A stretch of DNA of 64,000 nucleotides from Cyanodermella asteris (GCA_900618795.1 UYJD01000014.1:818930-882929); one strand, 5' to 3'. Shown: positions 10,872 through 22,840, counted from the first letter of the stretch. Notes: generated from the letters alone by a model not told the origin. Translations and numbers: made by a program.

Positions 10872-12493
10872 ATGGCAACCCTCACCGCCAACAGCACCAG
10901 ACTTCCCGAGCATTGCGAACACAAACTACCAACCTCTTGCAGACTGACGGCCCGACCTATCTGCTGTGCTTGTCAAGATAATCGACCTCATGCCTCATCA
11001 TACTCCAAGTACATAGATGGTGTAGGATTTGTTCCATGGGGAACGCGGCAAGAGCGTTACTGTTGGCCATGCAAAGGTATTGTTAGCCAAGCCCTCCAGT
11101 CGTTGAGGCAATTACTAAGGAAGCAGAGTTCTGGGATGCTCGAATCCTTATCTCGGGCATGCGGCCCGCCGACACGAGAGTTCCCGAAAATCCGGATCTG
11201 ACAGACTTCCTTTGCCAATGGTACGATTGGCAACGCGGTTATCGAATAACCCGGAACGAAGATGGTACTGAACGACATCATGCCCTGCTCGGCGAGCCCT
11301 TGTCCGAGTGTGCTCATGGCTACCTACCACGGAGTCTCGACGAGATTAGAAACGGCCTACAGCCAGGCGAGAGGGAGCGAATAGAAAGGGGAGGTGAACC
11401 TCTGAGACCAGCTGTAGCTCCACATAGGCCGGTTGATGACGATTTGGTGATCCCAGAAGATGAACGGCTGTTTGATGATGAGCCTGCAGAGGCGACACCA
11501 GCACCTACTGCGTTGGAGAGTATACGTCAAACTGCGGCTGCCGAGCATGGCCATCTCGCCGAGCTAGCTGCTGATGACCCCAGAATCACAAGAGCAAGGC
11601 CAGATCCTCAATCTCTAGTACCTGCACGTCCCCTAGGCGACGGCGATCTCACACAACCTCTTCGAATTGCACGAGAACACTACCAACGCGTGACGTCCCT
11701 ACGGCGGGAGCTCCAAAGGATTAGAGTTGGTATCGAACGTGTGATGTCTGGCCTACAGGATCTGGAAGTGGACGTGCCCGACCACAACGAGGCGCTGGGC
11801 CAACTCAACCGCCTGAACGCTAACCTAGCTCGCTATAGGGAGGCACCGCTTGACATCCCAGAGGTCAACGATCCGGACTATCAAAGTCCAATAGGAGGCA
11901 TGTTTGAAAGAGCGCATCGATGGCATCAACAAGTTCAAGCCGATCGCATGCATGCTTTAATGGCCCAACAACCTGCCGGACCTCCTGTTCCAGCCAACTG
12001 GGGCGAACAAGAACGCCTTACGCGAGCCCGTATGCAAAACGAAGGCTTTCCGCCCTTTGGAGGATGGGTAGCACGACCCCACCTGCAGGCTAACGCGCAG
12101 CCTCCATTTGGTTCCTTCGCTGCTCGATTTGTCCGCACCGAAGAACTAGAAGAGTCATCATCGATGGGCCTCGACGAGCCTGGTAGGCCGCCCGCAATCG
12201 AAGACGACGAAGCTTTCAAAATCGAAGCACGCTGCGAAATTTGCTTGCAGCAGGTCGCAAACGTGGCAACTTTCCCTTGTTCACATATGATTATGTGCCA
12301 GTGGTGCGCTGACGAAGCCATTCCAAGACACAACTCTGCACGAAATATTCCCCGAGATCCGGGTGCAAAGTGTCCTCAATGCCGCAGGAAGATCAAGCAC
12401 ATATACACGATACACATTCGACATGCGAAGGACTACGCTGAACCCAGCAAGGAGGAAAGTAAAGTCGATGATAAAATAATTGCGTCGGATTAG
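10872..12493 (+). CDS. RING-finger (C3HC4) protein with N-terminal Cys cluster, probable E3 ligase
   Basis: Two exons, 10872-11076 and 11127-12493, joined over a 50-nt intron (GTATTG...TACTAAGGAAGCAG), give 523 aa. The join reads YCWPCK-EFWDARILISGMRP and keeps frame, so the second ORF's own ATG at 11159 is internal. Exon 1 has a Cys cluster (LPEHCEHKLPTSCRL, PICCACQDN, RYCWPCK) that could bind zinc. The middle is acidic and probably helical (about 210-260). Near the C-terminus a C3HC4 RING is clear: CEICLQQVAN, then CSHMIMCQWC, then CPQC. A ubiquitin-ligase role is inferred from the RING alone; the substrate and location are unknown. The exon 1 motif is not a domain I can name. Confidence 0.82.
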
Positions 12494-12746
12494 ACAACGA
12501 ATCCTTGGTAGCATGACGCATAATGCAGATCACATCCCTCAATTCCGCGATTGATTTGCTCTTTAGCACATTGTAACCTCATTCTGGAGTCATTTAATTC
12601 ATAGACGTTTTGAGATCCAAGCAAAGGATCCTCTCATGTACATCAGCTCGCATTCGGGCAATGCCGGTGCCAAGTCACGATTTGACGTGTCCAAAGGCCG
12701 TTGGTCTCAATTGCTGGGTCAAATAGTGGCAAACCTGTCATTGAGC

Positions 12747-13667
12747 TCAGAGTTTGGCCTTCTCGCCAACCACCTTCATCGAAGCTCTTCCGTTGCTCAG
12801 GACAATCTTGCCGTCGCCAAGCTCAACCACAAATCGTACCTCCTCCCAACCATCCTTGATCTCTCCCGTGCGCCAAATCTTCGTCACCAACGTCGCTCCC
12901 GGCTTGACAGGCGACGCGAATCTGGCCTGAAAATTCTTTATATTCTTAGGATCACTGCCCCCAAGCTTCTGCAACAGCGCATGCGCAGCCGAGTTTCAAG
13001 AGTACAACCCGTGCATGATAACACCGCCAAAGCCCATCTTCGCACCCGGCTCCGGCGTAGCATGAAGCGGATTGTAATCGCCATTCAAACGATAAAGCAA
13101 CGCCGTCTCCTCGCTCAACTGCAACTCGTGAACCGCATCCGGCTGTTTCCCCTTTGGCGGGGGGAAGTTTGGCGTCGACGGACCCTTGGGCCCACCCCAA
13201 CCGCCCTGGCCCACGAAGAACGCATTCGAAACGATCCTCGCATACACCTCTCCATCCCCCACGAGCAGCGTCTCCGTCTCGGTCACGGTTCCCGGCTTGC
13301 CCTTGTCGTAGACGCCCAGGATCTTGGACTTGACCTGGAACCTCTTGCCCTCGGAGGTCGTGGGCAGTGGCTTGATGAACTCGATGTAGCGTTGGCCGTC
13401 GACGACGCGCCTGCTGTCGAATTTGGGCACGCCGGGGATCGGCACGGCGTCGGAGGCGGCGTAGAAGTCGATTACGTCGGTGTTGGTGCGCTTGAAGCTC
13501 GTGATGATGGGGTAGGTGGGGAAGACCTGGAAATTGGGGTGCAGTTCGTAGAGGAAGTGGAGTTCGGAGGCTTTGACGCCGATGCTGGCGGCGAAGAGGA
13601 GGACGTCGCGTTTGACCCAGGAGACGTCTTGGGGTGGGTATTCGAAGCCTACGCCTGGTCCGGACAT
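12747..13667 (-). CDS. Peroxisomal MaoC-like enoyl-CoA hydratase 2, interrupted by in-frame TGA
   Basis: Hot-dog-fold hydratase of peroxisomal beta-oxidation (the Fox2 hydratase-2 type), which would hydrate 2-enoyl-CoA to (R)-3-hydroxyacyl-CoA. The reading frame from 13667 gives 223 aa including the hydratase-2 signature NGDYNPLHATPEPGAKMGF (catalytic Asp and His present), then hits TGA at 12998-12996 after IMHGLYS. The same frame continues at once with NSAAHALLQKLGG for another 80 or so residues and ends KVVGEKAKL, an AKL peroxisomal targeting signal. Trp (TGG) is the residue I would expect at the stop. Total length with the stop read through is about 306 aa, usual for the family. A 54-nt intron (13016 region, GTTATC...TTGCAG) could skip the stop but would delete conserved core residues. 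A nonsense allele, read-through or a base error are the options. Confidence 0.85.
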
Positions 13668-16226
13668 TGCGATGGTAGATCAATTCTCAAGGACCTTGTT
13701 GATGTTGGATATCGATGATGACCAGATGTAATTACAATCACGGCAGAGATGCAAAGCTTGCAGATGTGGATATTGAATGTCAGATAGCAATGGGTGATTT
13801 CTAAGAATGCCGATGAGTTATGTGATCAACGCTCAGACAACCTCGGTTGCGGGGATCGGACCAGAGCTGCCAAGAGCTGCCAGGATCTCACTCCGGGGAA
13901 CGCTCACCTTCGATTTCAGCTTCACTCGAAGCACACTATATGGCTGCTCAGAGACGATTGTAATTTGCAGCACCTCGACAGTCGGAACATGTCTCACCTA
14001 CGCAACGCGCTCCCGTCTCTACCAAGCATTGCAGGATACAGTCCAACAGACTCCAAGCAATCTCGGTAGTTTTTCGAGGCTTTGAAAATGAACTAGAAGA
14101 ACAACACGTCGAAACTCGCCTCGGCCACGAATGCAAGACATTAAAGGCAGCCACAGATTAGCCAGCGTAGTCGGTGGAAACGGCCTTTCAATGTCGAATC
14201 ATGATGCCAGATCACATCATTTCGGGGACGTAATCGGTCAAGAGCTGTTCATGCAAGATGATCGCATGATAAACGACCACGAAAGCCAAAGACTGAGAGA
14301 CAACATCGATGAACACATTTTCATCGGAAAGTGAAATTTCACAGGCCACCGGTGTGAGAGCGATAGGCATAGCAATTGGCATGCAACTGCCACTCATCAA
14401 CGCTGCATCTTCTGGACCCGTCCCGACGCACCAGAAGCACTACACATGCAGTTTAACCCCATGTCCGTGACATCGGGTCTACCGCGGATCGATCTGTGAA
14501 TCTATCACCTTTCTTGCAGGAAAAATGGTGTGGAGGGAAATTGTGGTTTCGTTTCAGCTTTCCGCCTCAATGTATGTTTCTCATCTTGAGGGGGTCTCGT
14601 CGGAAACATGCGTCCGCTCTGTTGTGCGACAGCTAGACCGTAAAGCTAAGGCGCCCCGAGTACAGTACGGGCGGAATGGGAAACACGAGAGCGGCGAAAC
14701 GTATTCAGCAGTAGCTCATCGCCAACGATGTCGAGTTTCGCGATGCGCCGCGAAATATGCCGAGAAGACTTTGCTGTGGGAGATGTCGCAGCCAACGCTC
14801 ACTGGAGCCGCTCCGCGATTCGCCATGCAGGAGTGATACTCGTCGCAGAAGATACAACATCTGGCACATTCATCTCAGAACTCATATTGAGATTCGAGCG
14901 CTTACTCGGTGTCCACAGCACTCCTGTGATGATGAACGATCAACCACTGGCTCATAAACAAGCACCGCATCTTGTCATCGTCAGATGGTCAGCAGGCGTA
15001 GCGCGCGGCAAGCGAAGGATGGGACTAGCCATCCAAGACTTTTAAACATTCGAACCTTGGTTGCCACCAAACCCCAGACAAGCACAGTCCACAAACATCG
15101 CTAGCCTCGCGAAATTGACGTTGGTCACCTGGACGGCCTTTCTTGGATTCCCTTGGGGCCTCGTAGTCGCAATCTAAGGCCCCGCACCAGCTGATCGGCT
15201 AGTATGGTGATTGAGCCGTGTACTTGAGATACAAGTTGGTCAAGCCAGACGTGACCTGCAGGTGACAATCACGATGACCGTACTAGACACTGTGCTGAAA
15301 TGAAGACGATAAGGTCGTCGTGGTCACCACTGTTGCACAAGGGGTGAGGTGGCATTTCGGAAGGTGAGTTCGAAGCTTCGGCGCCCCCTGAGATCAATGA
15401 GATGCCAGTGTTAGCGGGATGCAGAGGGCGGAAACTCTGCCGGAATAAGTCTAGGCCGTCGGGCGGGCGTCAGCCACGGGTCTGGGGGGGGGGGCCAGGG
15501 GCCGACCAACGGCTGACCAGTAGCAACGTCTGGCGAGCTCAAGGTTGAACACAGTGATCCTCAAACTCAATGTCACATCAGGGGCATCCGACTGTCGCGG
15601 TCATCTTTTATCGGTGCAGACTACGACTGCATGAATGTCGTACACCGGTGACATCAACCCCATCACCTCGCCTCGTGTTGATTACAATCAGCAGTTGGAC
15701 TTGCAACCGTATCAGGGGTCGAGTACGATGGGGCCAGATCGGAATACACTGCTTCAAAACCGTTGAGGTTGCAACACGCAATGTCCGCGCTGTACGATCG
15801 CTACGGCGCTTACAAGACGGCTCAATGTGAGGAAGAACTTGTCTTGATATTTGCAACACCCATGCACGATTTCCAATCAACCGAGAGGAAAGGCAACAAA
15901 CTCCTAATGGCGCCCTGCTCTATCGGAATGCACTGTTATATATCAATTCGTTGCGTGATCATGGCTATGCCATAGATCCGCCGGGTTCTCCCCTAAAATT
16001 CCATACACGAAGGGTATTTGCTCATAGAATTGTGTAAAAAATGATCCATGGAACGAGTGAGTGCGCTTGTAGTGGTCTGAATGTCGTTCACATCCCATAG
16101 AAAAGATGAAAATCCAGAAATGTCTCGGGTCATGGCAAAAGGTTCTCAAAGGTGTGAATTCGATTGAACTGCCGCATTCTCATCTGGTCGTGTCTGTTTG
16201 TTCCAAATCTTGCGCCTTGTCTTTGT
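13668..16226. other. Gene-poor stretch
   Basis: About 2.5 kb with many short ORFs but no domain, splice-consistent exon pair or RNA gene that I can support. A run of 11 G lies at 15484-15494. A stretch at about 13795-14150 has weakly protein-like pieces on the plus strand (for example an E/L-rich segment near 14085-14140) in disagreeing frames; not called. Confidence 0.5.
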
Positions 16227-17042
16227 CTAAGCCAAGTCGCAGATCCAGAGACCGGTCCACTGGGCAGTGGAAGCAGACTGGCCGTTGGAAGAGAAAGCGC
16301 AGCCTATCTGCTTGTAGGCCTTGCTGTTCAAGATGTCGGCGTGGCCAGTCTCACCGCTGGAGAGGTCCATGCCGGCAGCCTTGGTGTAGCCATCGCAGAG
16401 ACCAGTGAGAGGGCTCTGGGGAGCCTCGCAAAGCCAGCCGGCAAGGTATGCGAGCTCGAAGCCGCTGCTCAAGCCATCGCAGGTAGCCTTGCCCGAGCAA
16501 GAGTCGATGCCCGGAGTGATGACCTGGGCCATGGAGATGGTGTTGAGCTCGTGCTTCTCATCAGTGCCGTTGTCGTCCGTGCCAGTCTTCTTGGAGTTGG
16601 CGGCGAGCTCGTCGCTCCAGGTGTAGGTGTCCAAACCGTAGGCCTGGCGCCACTTGTTAGCGACAGCAAGAATGGCATCGGGGCTGTTCGGGTCGGAGCT
16701 GCCTGAGCTGCTCGAGCTGCTGGCAGGGGCGGCGGAGGCGGGAGCGGGGGCAGGAGCGGCAGTCGTGACTTGGACGAAGGTGGTCGGGGCAGGAGGCTGA
16801 GGAGCGGCCTGAACGTGAGCAACCGGGGCTGCGGGAGCAGGCTGCTCAACCTCGGGGGCAGCGGGGGCCGGAGATGGTTCGGGAGTAGGAGTCGGGGAGG
16901 TACCAACGACGGTGACGACGTCGGTAACCCACTGAACCTGCTCTACAACCTGGACGTCATCGACGACCTGGTCACGGGCGATGCGGGAAGGCATGGCGAT
17001 AGCAGCGCCAGCGAGGGCGAGGGCGGCGATGGAGTAACGCAT
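16227..17042 (-). CDS. Secreted CAP/SCP (PR-1-like) domain protein
   Basis: 271 aa, single exon. Residues 1-16 (MRYSIAALALAGAAIA) form a signal peptide. Residues about 45-120 are a Pro/Ala/Ser-rich linker, probably O-glycosylated. The CAP domain runs from about 122 to the end: ILAVANKWRQAYGL, YTWSDELAANS, then the family signature region SSGETGHADILNSKAYKQIG with the conserved GH, and the C-terminal GLWICDLA. Cysteines (SCSGKATCDGL, WLCEAP, GLCDGY, IGCAF, WICDL) fit disulfides. Fungal relatives (yeast Pry proteins) bind and export sterols or fatty acids, and some act in host contact; which applies here is unknown. The 5' flank holds a T10 run on the plus strand near 17173-17182. Confidence 0.93.
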   Translation of the reverse strand: MRYSIAALALAGAAIAMPSRIARDQVVDDVQVVEQVQWVTDVVTVVGTSPTPTPEPSPAPAAPEVEQPAPAAPVAHVQAAPQPPAPTTFVQVTTAAPAPAPASAAPASSSSSSGSSDPNSPDAILAVANKWRQAYGLDTYTWSDELAANSKKTGTDDNGTDEKHELNTISMAQVITPGIDSCSGKATCDGLSSGFELAYLAGWLCEAPQSPLTGLCDGYTKAAGMDLSSGETGHADILNSKAYKQIGCAFSSNGQSASTAQWTGLWICDLA

Positions 17043-19124
17043 GGTGGTGGTTTGGAATTCGGTAGATCGGTTTGAGCTTGCACAAGTCCTTTTGTTGGTG
17101 GTCAGGTCTTTTCAGTCGGGCTTGCCGTTACTGGAGGACTTTGTAGATGGCCTGGTTAGGGGATTCCTTGGATTTTTTTTTTCGTTTTCTATTGGGTTTA
17201 TAATGAGTGACTGTCTGTCTAGCAGAGGGATGCTGGTGTGAGTAAGAGAGTGGACGTTCGGTGACGAACAAGCGCAGGCTTTCAGATCGATCTGAGCGAT
17301 GGGCGAAGAAGGAAGACGTCTGAAAGGCTGGGGACAAAGCCAAGTCATATAGGGTGCCGATCTCATTATTGCCAGGAGTGCTCACAGCAGGGACCAGGGA
17401 TTTGCTTTGTTTCTCGGGATCTGACCCTTTGACACAGCAGCGTTTCCTCTCCGCGCGGCCTGAGCCGGGCATAGGCTGTTGCATGCTGTGGGAGGGCAGT
17501 CAGTGGTCCGACTGGGTCGGGACCCCTTACGGCCAAGATCTGTGACTGGCACGCCGAGAGGACCAGAGCAAAGTGCGATGTGCAAGGCCGACGACGACCA
17601 GTGGACGAGGGCGCGCAACAGCGTTTGCTACCATGCGCAATTCGGAAAGCCTGGGGCTTGAAACGCGTAACCAGGCGAGTATGATGGCAGGGTGCAGCGA
17701 GGGGTGGCATCGTGATTTGTGAGTGGTCCAGAGGCCGGTGAGGCCGGCGGACGAGCGACAGGGGTAACCTCAAGAGCCCGGCGGCTGATTGACCTTCATC
17801 TCGCGCCGCTGCTGCAAGGACGGCAGAGGCGTGTGTCAAGTTGGCGGGCGGCAGGGTTGCTGGTCACCAAGTTACATGTTGCTGGCGTGCAGAAGACAGC
17901 ACTCGTATGTATGTAGTGGCAAGGATGGCGATGCCCTGTTGGTGGTTAGTCATCTCAGGTCGGCAAGGCAGCCACGCAGAAGAATGAGGCTCTCGATCAT
18001 CGTGAGGTAGGCGCGATCGAGTGTCCATCGCACCTTCCTCGCAGGTCACGTTTTCAGCGTTGCTTGCGATGCTTGTCTATCTACTTACTGTTCTCATTGG
18101 GATGCTACTCGGTAAGTATGCAACAAGACACAGCAGCCCGTAGTCCTGTCCTCGCTTCGAACAGGCATCGTTGGTAAATAGTGGTACCTCCTTCTTGGTA
18201 CGCTGTAGTGGCCGCAGTCAGTTGGACTTCTAGATTGTCATTTGTCTCATCCATAGATCAATCATCGACCCACCCCATTACACGCTCGTGCTTCTCCATG
18301 GTCACGACCTGTCGGCCCTGCAGACCGGCCGACTTGTTACAGTACACTGGGTACAGTACGTCCAGGCGCCGAAAGCGAGCAAGCATGATGGCCAATGGAT
18401 CTTGCGAGTTTCGGCTTTTGCAGCCGCTTGGATCCCAGCTAATTAGTCCTCCAGTGGACATGTTTCATGCCCGTCAGCCTGCCGTTGTTTGACGCCGCAG
18501 GCTCCTTCGAATATACCTTCATTATTGCTTAACCGACGCCAGCGAGCTGAGGACGTACGTACCATGGTCTGCTTGATCTGCCTTCGCAATCCACCGTCTC
18601 GCGCCTTGCTGGGTCAAGCATCACGCACGAGGCGACGCCGCTACTGTACCAACAGTCCCCACTCATCAAACATCTTCGTGCACGCTCAGGATGATGCATG
18701 AGCAAGTGCATGCACAACAACACTACTAGAAGTGAGAGTGATGATGGCTGCACGTAACTGCTGACAGCTCAAAGTCAAGCTGCAGCCCTCCGATGGCGCA
18801 ATCAGCGTCGACTATGATTTTCTGCACAGCGCACACTCCGGCTGCCCCACTGCTTCCGTCAAGCTTCATTTTTTCCTCATCCCTCTGCCACTTTAGCCTT
18901 TGACTCAACTGTGTCACCGCTGGCTTAGGTATACAGCACAAATATCGCTCGTATCACCACCACGCCACCTTTCGCCTATCCTCTTCGCCATCGGCCAAGC
19001 ATGATAGCGGTTGCCCAAGTAGTCGAACCGTGGACTTCAGGCTCGTTCCAGATCATCCTTCTTGTTCACGATTGAACCGCTGAGCACTCTCGAGCTCTCT
19101 ATCTAAATCAATCCGCACCTCAAC
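17043..19124. other. Divergent promoter region, gene-poor
   Basis: About 2.1 kb between the start codons of the CAP protein gene and MET2. T-rich near the CAP start. Short ORFs on both strands show no domains. No tRNA seen. Confidence 0.5.
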
Positions 19125-20890
19125 ATGTCGCAAGATGCGGTTTCAACCCCGCATAAGAGGCTGAGTCCGTGCCCTCTCGTCCAGTCAGGCCTACTTTAGA
19201 AGGGAGCCATCAAACAAGCGCGTACAGCATGCTGACTTAAGTACAGAAAAGCTTGAAGACCACGACCAGCCTGACAATCCATTCATCAAGCTCATTCCAC
19301 ACCAGGAAATCGTTGTTATCCCCTCATTCACACTCGAATCGGGTGTCACGTTGTACAATGTGCCAATTGCGTACACAACCAGGGGCACGCTTAGTCCAAA
19401 CGCTGACAATGCTATGGTAATATGCCACGCCCTCACCGGCAGCGCTGATGTAGCCGACTGGTGGGGTCCTCTTCTTGGTCGACGAGGCCGCGCCTTTGAC
19501 ATGACCAAGTTTTTCGTCATCTGTCTGAACACCTTGGGCAGCCCCTATGGCTCTGCTTCCCCGGTGACTGCGCGGGATGGCAACAAGGAAAAGGGGCTCT
19601 ATGGCCCCGAATTCCCCTTGACTACCATCCGAGACGATGTCAAGTAAGATTACGTGCCTCTCGTCCCGCCTCGGTTGTATATACTAATCGCGGCACAGCA
19701 TCCACCGCATCGTCGTTGAGGATTTGGGCGTCAAACAGATTGCTGCCGTCGTAGGTGGCTCCATGGGTGGCATGGCCGTTTTGGAATGGGCCTACTTCGG
19801 CAAGGATTTCGTGCGTGCTATCGTACCCATCGCCACCTGTAGTCGGCATAGCGCCTGGGGCATCAGCTGGGGTGAGGCCCAACGACAGAGCATTTACTGT
19901 GATCCGAAATACGAGGATGGCTACTATCCTTTCAATGACCCGCCTGCGAGCGGTCTGAGCGCTGCTCGCATGTCTGCTCTACTGACTTACCGGAGCCGAG
20001 ACTCGTTTCAGTCGCGCTTTGGCCGAAACGTCCCGGACCCTTCCAGGAAACAAACAATCGCAGGGGCTAGCAAAACCGACTCGACTCAAAACGATGCTCC
20101 GGAGGCCTGGCACATTCACAATGAAGGACATCGCAACGAAGCTCCGATTTCTGCGTATAGAAACGGCTCGCCAGCGACACCTACACGAGCCTCATCCGAG
20201 TCGCCCGCCCTGAACGATCCCCAATTTTCTGGTAGCAAGGCCCTCGAGTCTGGGAATGAACCGACGGTCACCAAGTCTGGCCAGATCAGGAAGCCAACTA
20301 CCTACTTCTCTGCGCAATCATACTTGCGGTATCAGGGACAGAAGTTTGTGCAACGCTTCGACAGCAACTGCTATATTGCGATTACTCGCAAGTTGGATAC
20401 ACACGATGTGAGCCGCGGCCGGGTGCCCGATGCAAATCCCCCCGAGACCATCGCGCAGCAGGCCCAGGCCATTGCCGATGGTAATCCTGATGCTGCTCTC
20501 GTTACAGCCGCCCATCCAGCATCGTCTGCAGACCCTTCGTCGAATGCAATCGTGGCCGCATTGGGCTTGATCGAGCAGCCAACTTTGGTTCTCGGCATAC
20601 AATCTGATGGCCTATTCACGTTCGCCGAGCAAGAGGAACTGGCTGCGGGCATCCCTAGTTCACGCCTGAAGCGCATAGAATCACCAGAAGGTCACGACGC
20701 CTTCCTGCTCCAGTTTGAGCAAGTCAACAAACATTTGCTGGACTTTTTCCACGAGGTTCTTCCTGATATCATGAACAAAGAGGAAGACCCGAGGCTTTCC
20801 CAAGAAGAAGACACTGATGATAGCAGCTTCAAGGTCCAAAAGGAGAGCACTTTCGGAGAAGCCGAAGTCGATGACATTACAGCTTGGTAG
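19125..20890 (+). CDS. MET2: Homoserine O-acetyltransferase
   Basis: Transfers acetyl from acetyl-CoA to homoserine in the methionine route (yeast Met2). Exons 2 and 3 are firm: 19247-19643 and 19699-20890, over a 55-nt intron (GTAAGA...TACTAATC...CACAG) joining DDVN to IHRIV. Exon 1 is tentative: ATG at 19125, weak donor GTCCGT at 19165, acceptor AGTACAG ending 19246 behind a CTGAC branch site; this keeps frame and gives 542 aa. The alpha/beta-hydrolase core shows ICHALTGSADVADWWGPLLG (oxyanion region), nucleophile Ser in VVGGSMGGMAVLEW, Asp in GIQSDGLFTFAEQEEL and His in ESPEGHDAFLL. A ~100-residue low-complexity insertion (about 305-400, after DPSRKQ) precedes FSAQSYLRYQGQKF, as in other filamentous ascomycete Met2 proteins. 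Confidence 0.93.
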
Positions 20891-21558
20891 GGGTGCTAGT
20901 GTCGCTGCTATTATCGACAATCACATCGATTGCTCGTTCAACTCGAGCTAGCAGTGCTACTGGCGTTACTTCAACCCCACAACGTACGCCTCGGTCCCAG
21001 ATGCGCCTGTGAAAGTCGCGCCAACGGACTCGGTCAACGGTTGCTTACAGTTCATGGTCCTTAAATTCTGATGCTTGTATGTTGCAACGTATTTATCATC
21101 TGTCATTGCTCTCGATCGTTGCTGTCCGTAGATCCTTAATTGTTGCCCTACCCCAACATGTCACTGCCTTGTACGTAGCTTCAGGCGGGAAAAGAGTAGA
21201 TGGCAGCTGCATTATGATGTACACCCTTTCCTCGGCCCCAAGCGCCAAGCACCCTTGAACGGGGATGTCCAGATTTTCTGTCGTTTAAAGGTCCCGACTC
21301 ACTTGAGATTCCGCAGCAACCTTCATGGCTATCGAAAGCGGCGCGTCGAACATGATACCGGTGCGATTAGTCTGTTCTACGGCCCAAAGCATCGATTGGA
21401 GTTCATATAACCCTTCTGACTCCAATACTCTCTTCTAACAACCTGTTTCTTGTACGTCGATACCCAACAGCTCCGCACAATTCGGAGTGCCCGTCATAGC
21501 TAGAACCTTGCTGCTATCAAAGCCTACCCCAGTGTACCACACGGCGAAATTGGTCCGT
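20891..21558. other. MET2 3' flank
   Basis: No supported gene. Confidence 0.5.
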
Positions 21559-21960
21559 CTACGTTGGTGAGCACTTGTTTGGAATGGCCAAACCCTTGCT
21601 CTGTTGCGCTTTTGCCCGGTAGATTTCCCATTTTTGCGTCCGCTGAAAGCCGATAGGGCCGCAGATTCTCCCCTGTATTTCTTTCTCCTCCCTTTTGGTC
21701 ACCGCCTGCTCTCTGCCTCTGAGTCGCGATGCCACCGATTCGCGGCGCAGGCGATGGAAATCTTTCGCCAGATCACGCTCAGAATATACCAACTTTCATG
21801 GAGCAATCAGCTGTCCTACCTGTATCGCCGTGTACAAGTTCTTCATTAGACTCAGCATCGCTTGCTTGTCAGCTAGCAGGTCTCGAGCCTTGGCGTCGCC
21901 TCGGCTTTGCCATAATGCTTTCCTTGGGCAACTGTTTCTCCAGCTTGGGCGATGTTGAAA
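21559..21960 (-). pseudogene. Possible decayed coding sequence
   Basis: One minus-strand frame reads like real protein: AKARDLLADKQAMLSLMKNL, then TAIQVGQLIAP, a TGA codon, then KLVYSERDLAKDFHRLRRES and a highly charged tail to the stop at 21559. The text on both sides of the TGA is in the same frame and of similar composition, so a Trp-to-stop change or a small intron with unclear borders are the simplest readings. No ATG with a clear start upstream. I do not recognise a family. Nearby minus-strand ORFs at 22050-22343 and 22380-22691 might be other parts of the same lost gene. Confidence 0.25.
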
Positions 21961-22840
21961 TCTACCCGGACGGCAACTAGACGCCTGACGTTAGCATCCA
22001 TTGACGATATGGGGACCGTGTAACACACAATATTCCAAAATTTGCCTGCTCACGATGTCCTGGGAAAGACGCGAGACATCTTCAATGTACAAGCCCCATT
22101 CACCGACAAAATCAATATCTGCATTGTGCGGGTGCACAACCGGGACCTGATAAGCGTGAAGGAATTGGCGAACTTTGAGGGTTTGCTGATGTCATCCCGT
22201 CGGGGCAGTCTGGTTGCAGCAGAGGTGGTGCTAGGAACAGTGTCGTTCAGTTTCGCAATCGGTAGGTTTGGCGAGGCAGCTTCGAACTTCACTTCTGATA
22301 CGGGAGCTCGAATAAAGATTGTAGGCGCCACAGAAACTGCCACCTGAATGGCCTTGGAATTCTTGCGAAAACGTGCGCGCTACAAATGGTTTGAGGCATT
22401 TTTCTCTGATCCGACGAACAAGGTCGATTTGAAACCCGGGAATGAGCGCCCGCGAGCTCGTATCGGATTCTCTATGGCAGCTCGGAGATGGTATCGTGTA
22501 CGTCCTCTGGGCTGTACAGATCCTCGACGGTGTAAGGAAAGTCTGACATTGTTGAGCTTCAGTGAGAAGGGGGAGATTATGGCGTGTGAAAAGGGGGTAG
22601 TTGAGCTTAGAGTAATTGCTGAGAGGGCGACGGCAAGAAGGCCATCAAGCGCTGAATTGAGCTCGTGTGTCGATTCGTGTGCTGGCACCACAGATGCAGG
22701 ATTTGATAGCTGGGCTAGAAGGAGGACTCATTGCCCGGTCATTCGAGCTCAATCCGTCAATTGACAACTCACACAGGTATTTGCCTTGGCAATCAGCTGA
22801 TTTCTCAGCTTACCTAGCTGCGTCGGTAGTATTTCAAGGT
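21961..22840. other. Intergenic with unassigned ORFs
   Basis: Minus-strand ORFs of about 100 aa (22050-22343 and 22380-22691) lack domains and could not be joined with consensus splice sites. Nothing else supported. Confidence 0.45.

Noticed and set aside
12962-13016. 54-nt intron that would remove the TGA of the hydratase gene
   Set aside because: Donor GTTATC is poor, no clear branch site, and it would delete the conserved segment IMHGLYS to ALLQ; kept only as an alternative.
12636-13718. 360-codon plus-strand ORF
   Set aside because: Antisense shadow of the MaoC hydratase gene; Arg/Leu-rich text without a domain, whereas the minus strand has clear hydratase-2 motifs and a PTS1.
13794-14154. 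Possible small plus-strand gene
   Set aside because: Protein-like bits (an E/L-rich piece near 14085-14140) fall in a different frame from the ATG ORFs and end quickly; too weak to call even as a relic.
15484-15494. Run of 11 G
   Set aside because: Single homopolymer without neighbouring G-tracts forming a clear quadruplex pattern; may also be a sequencing weak point.
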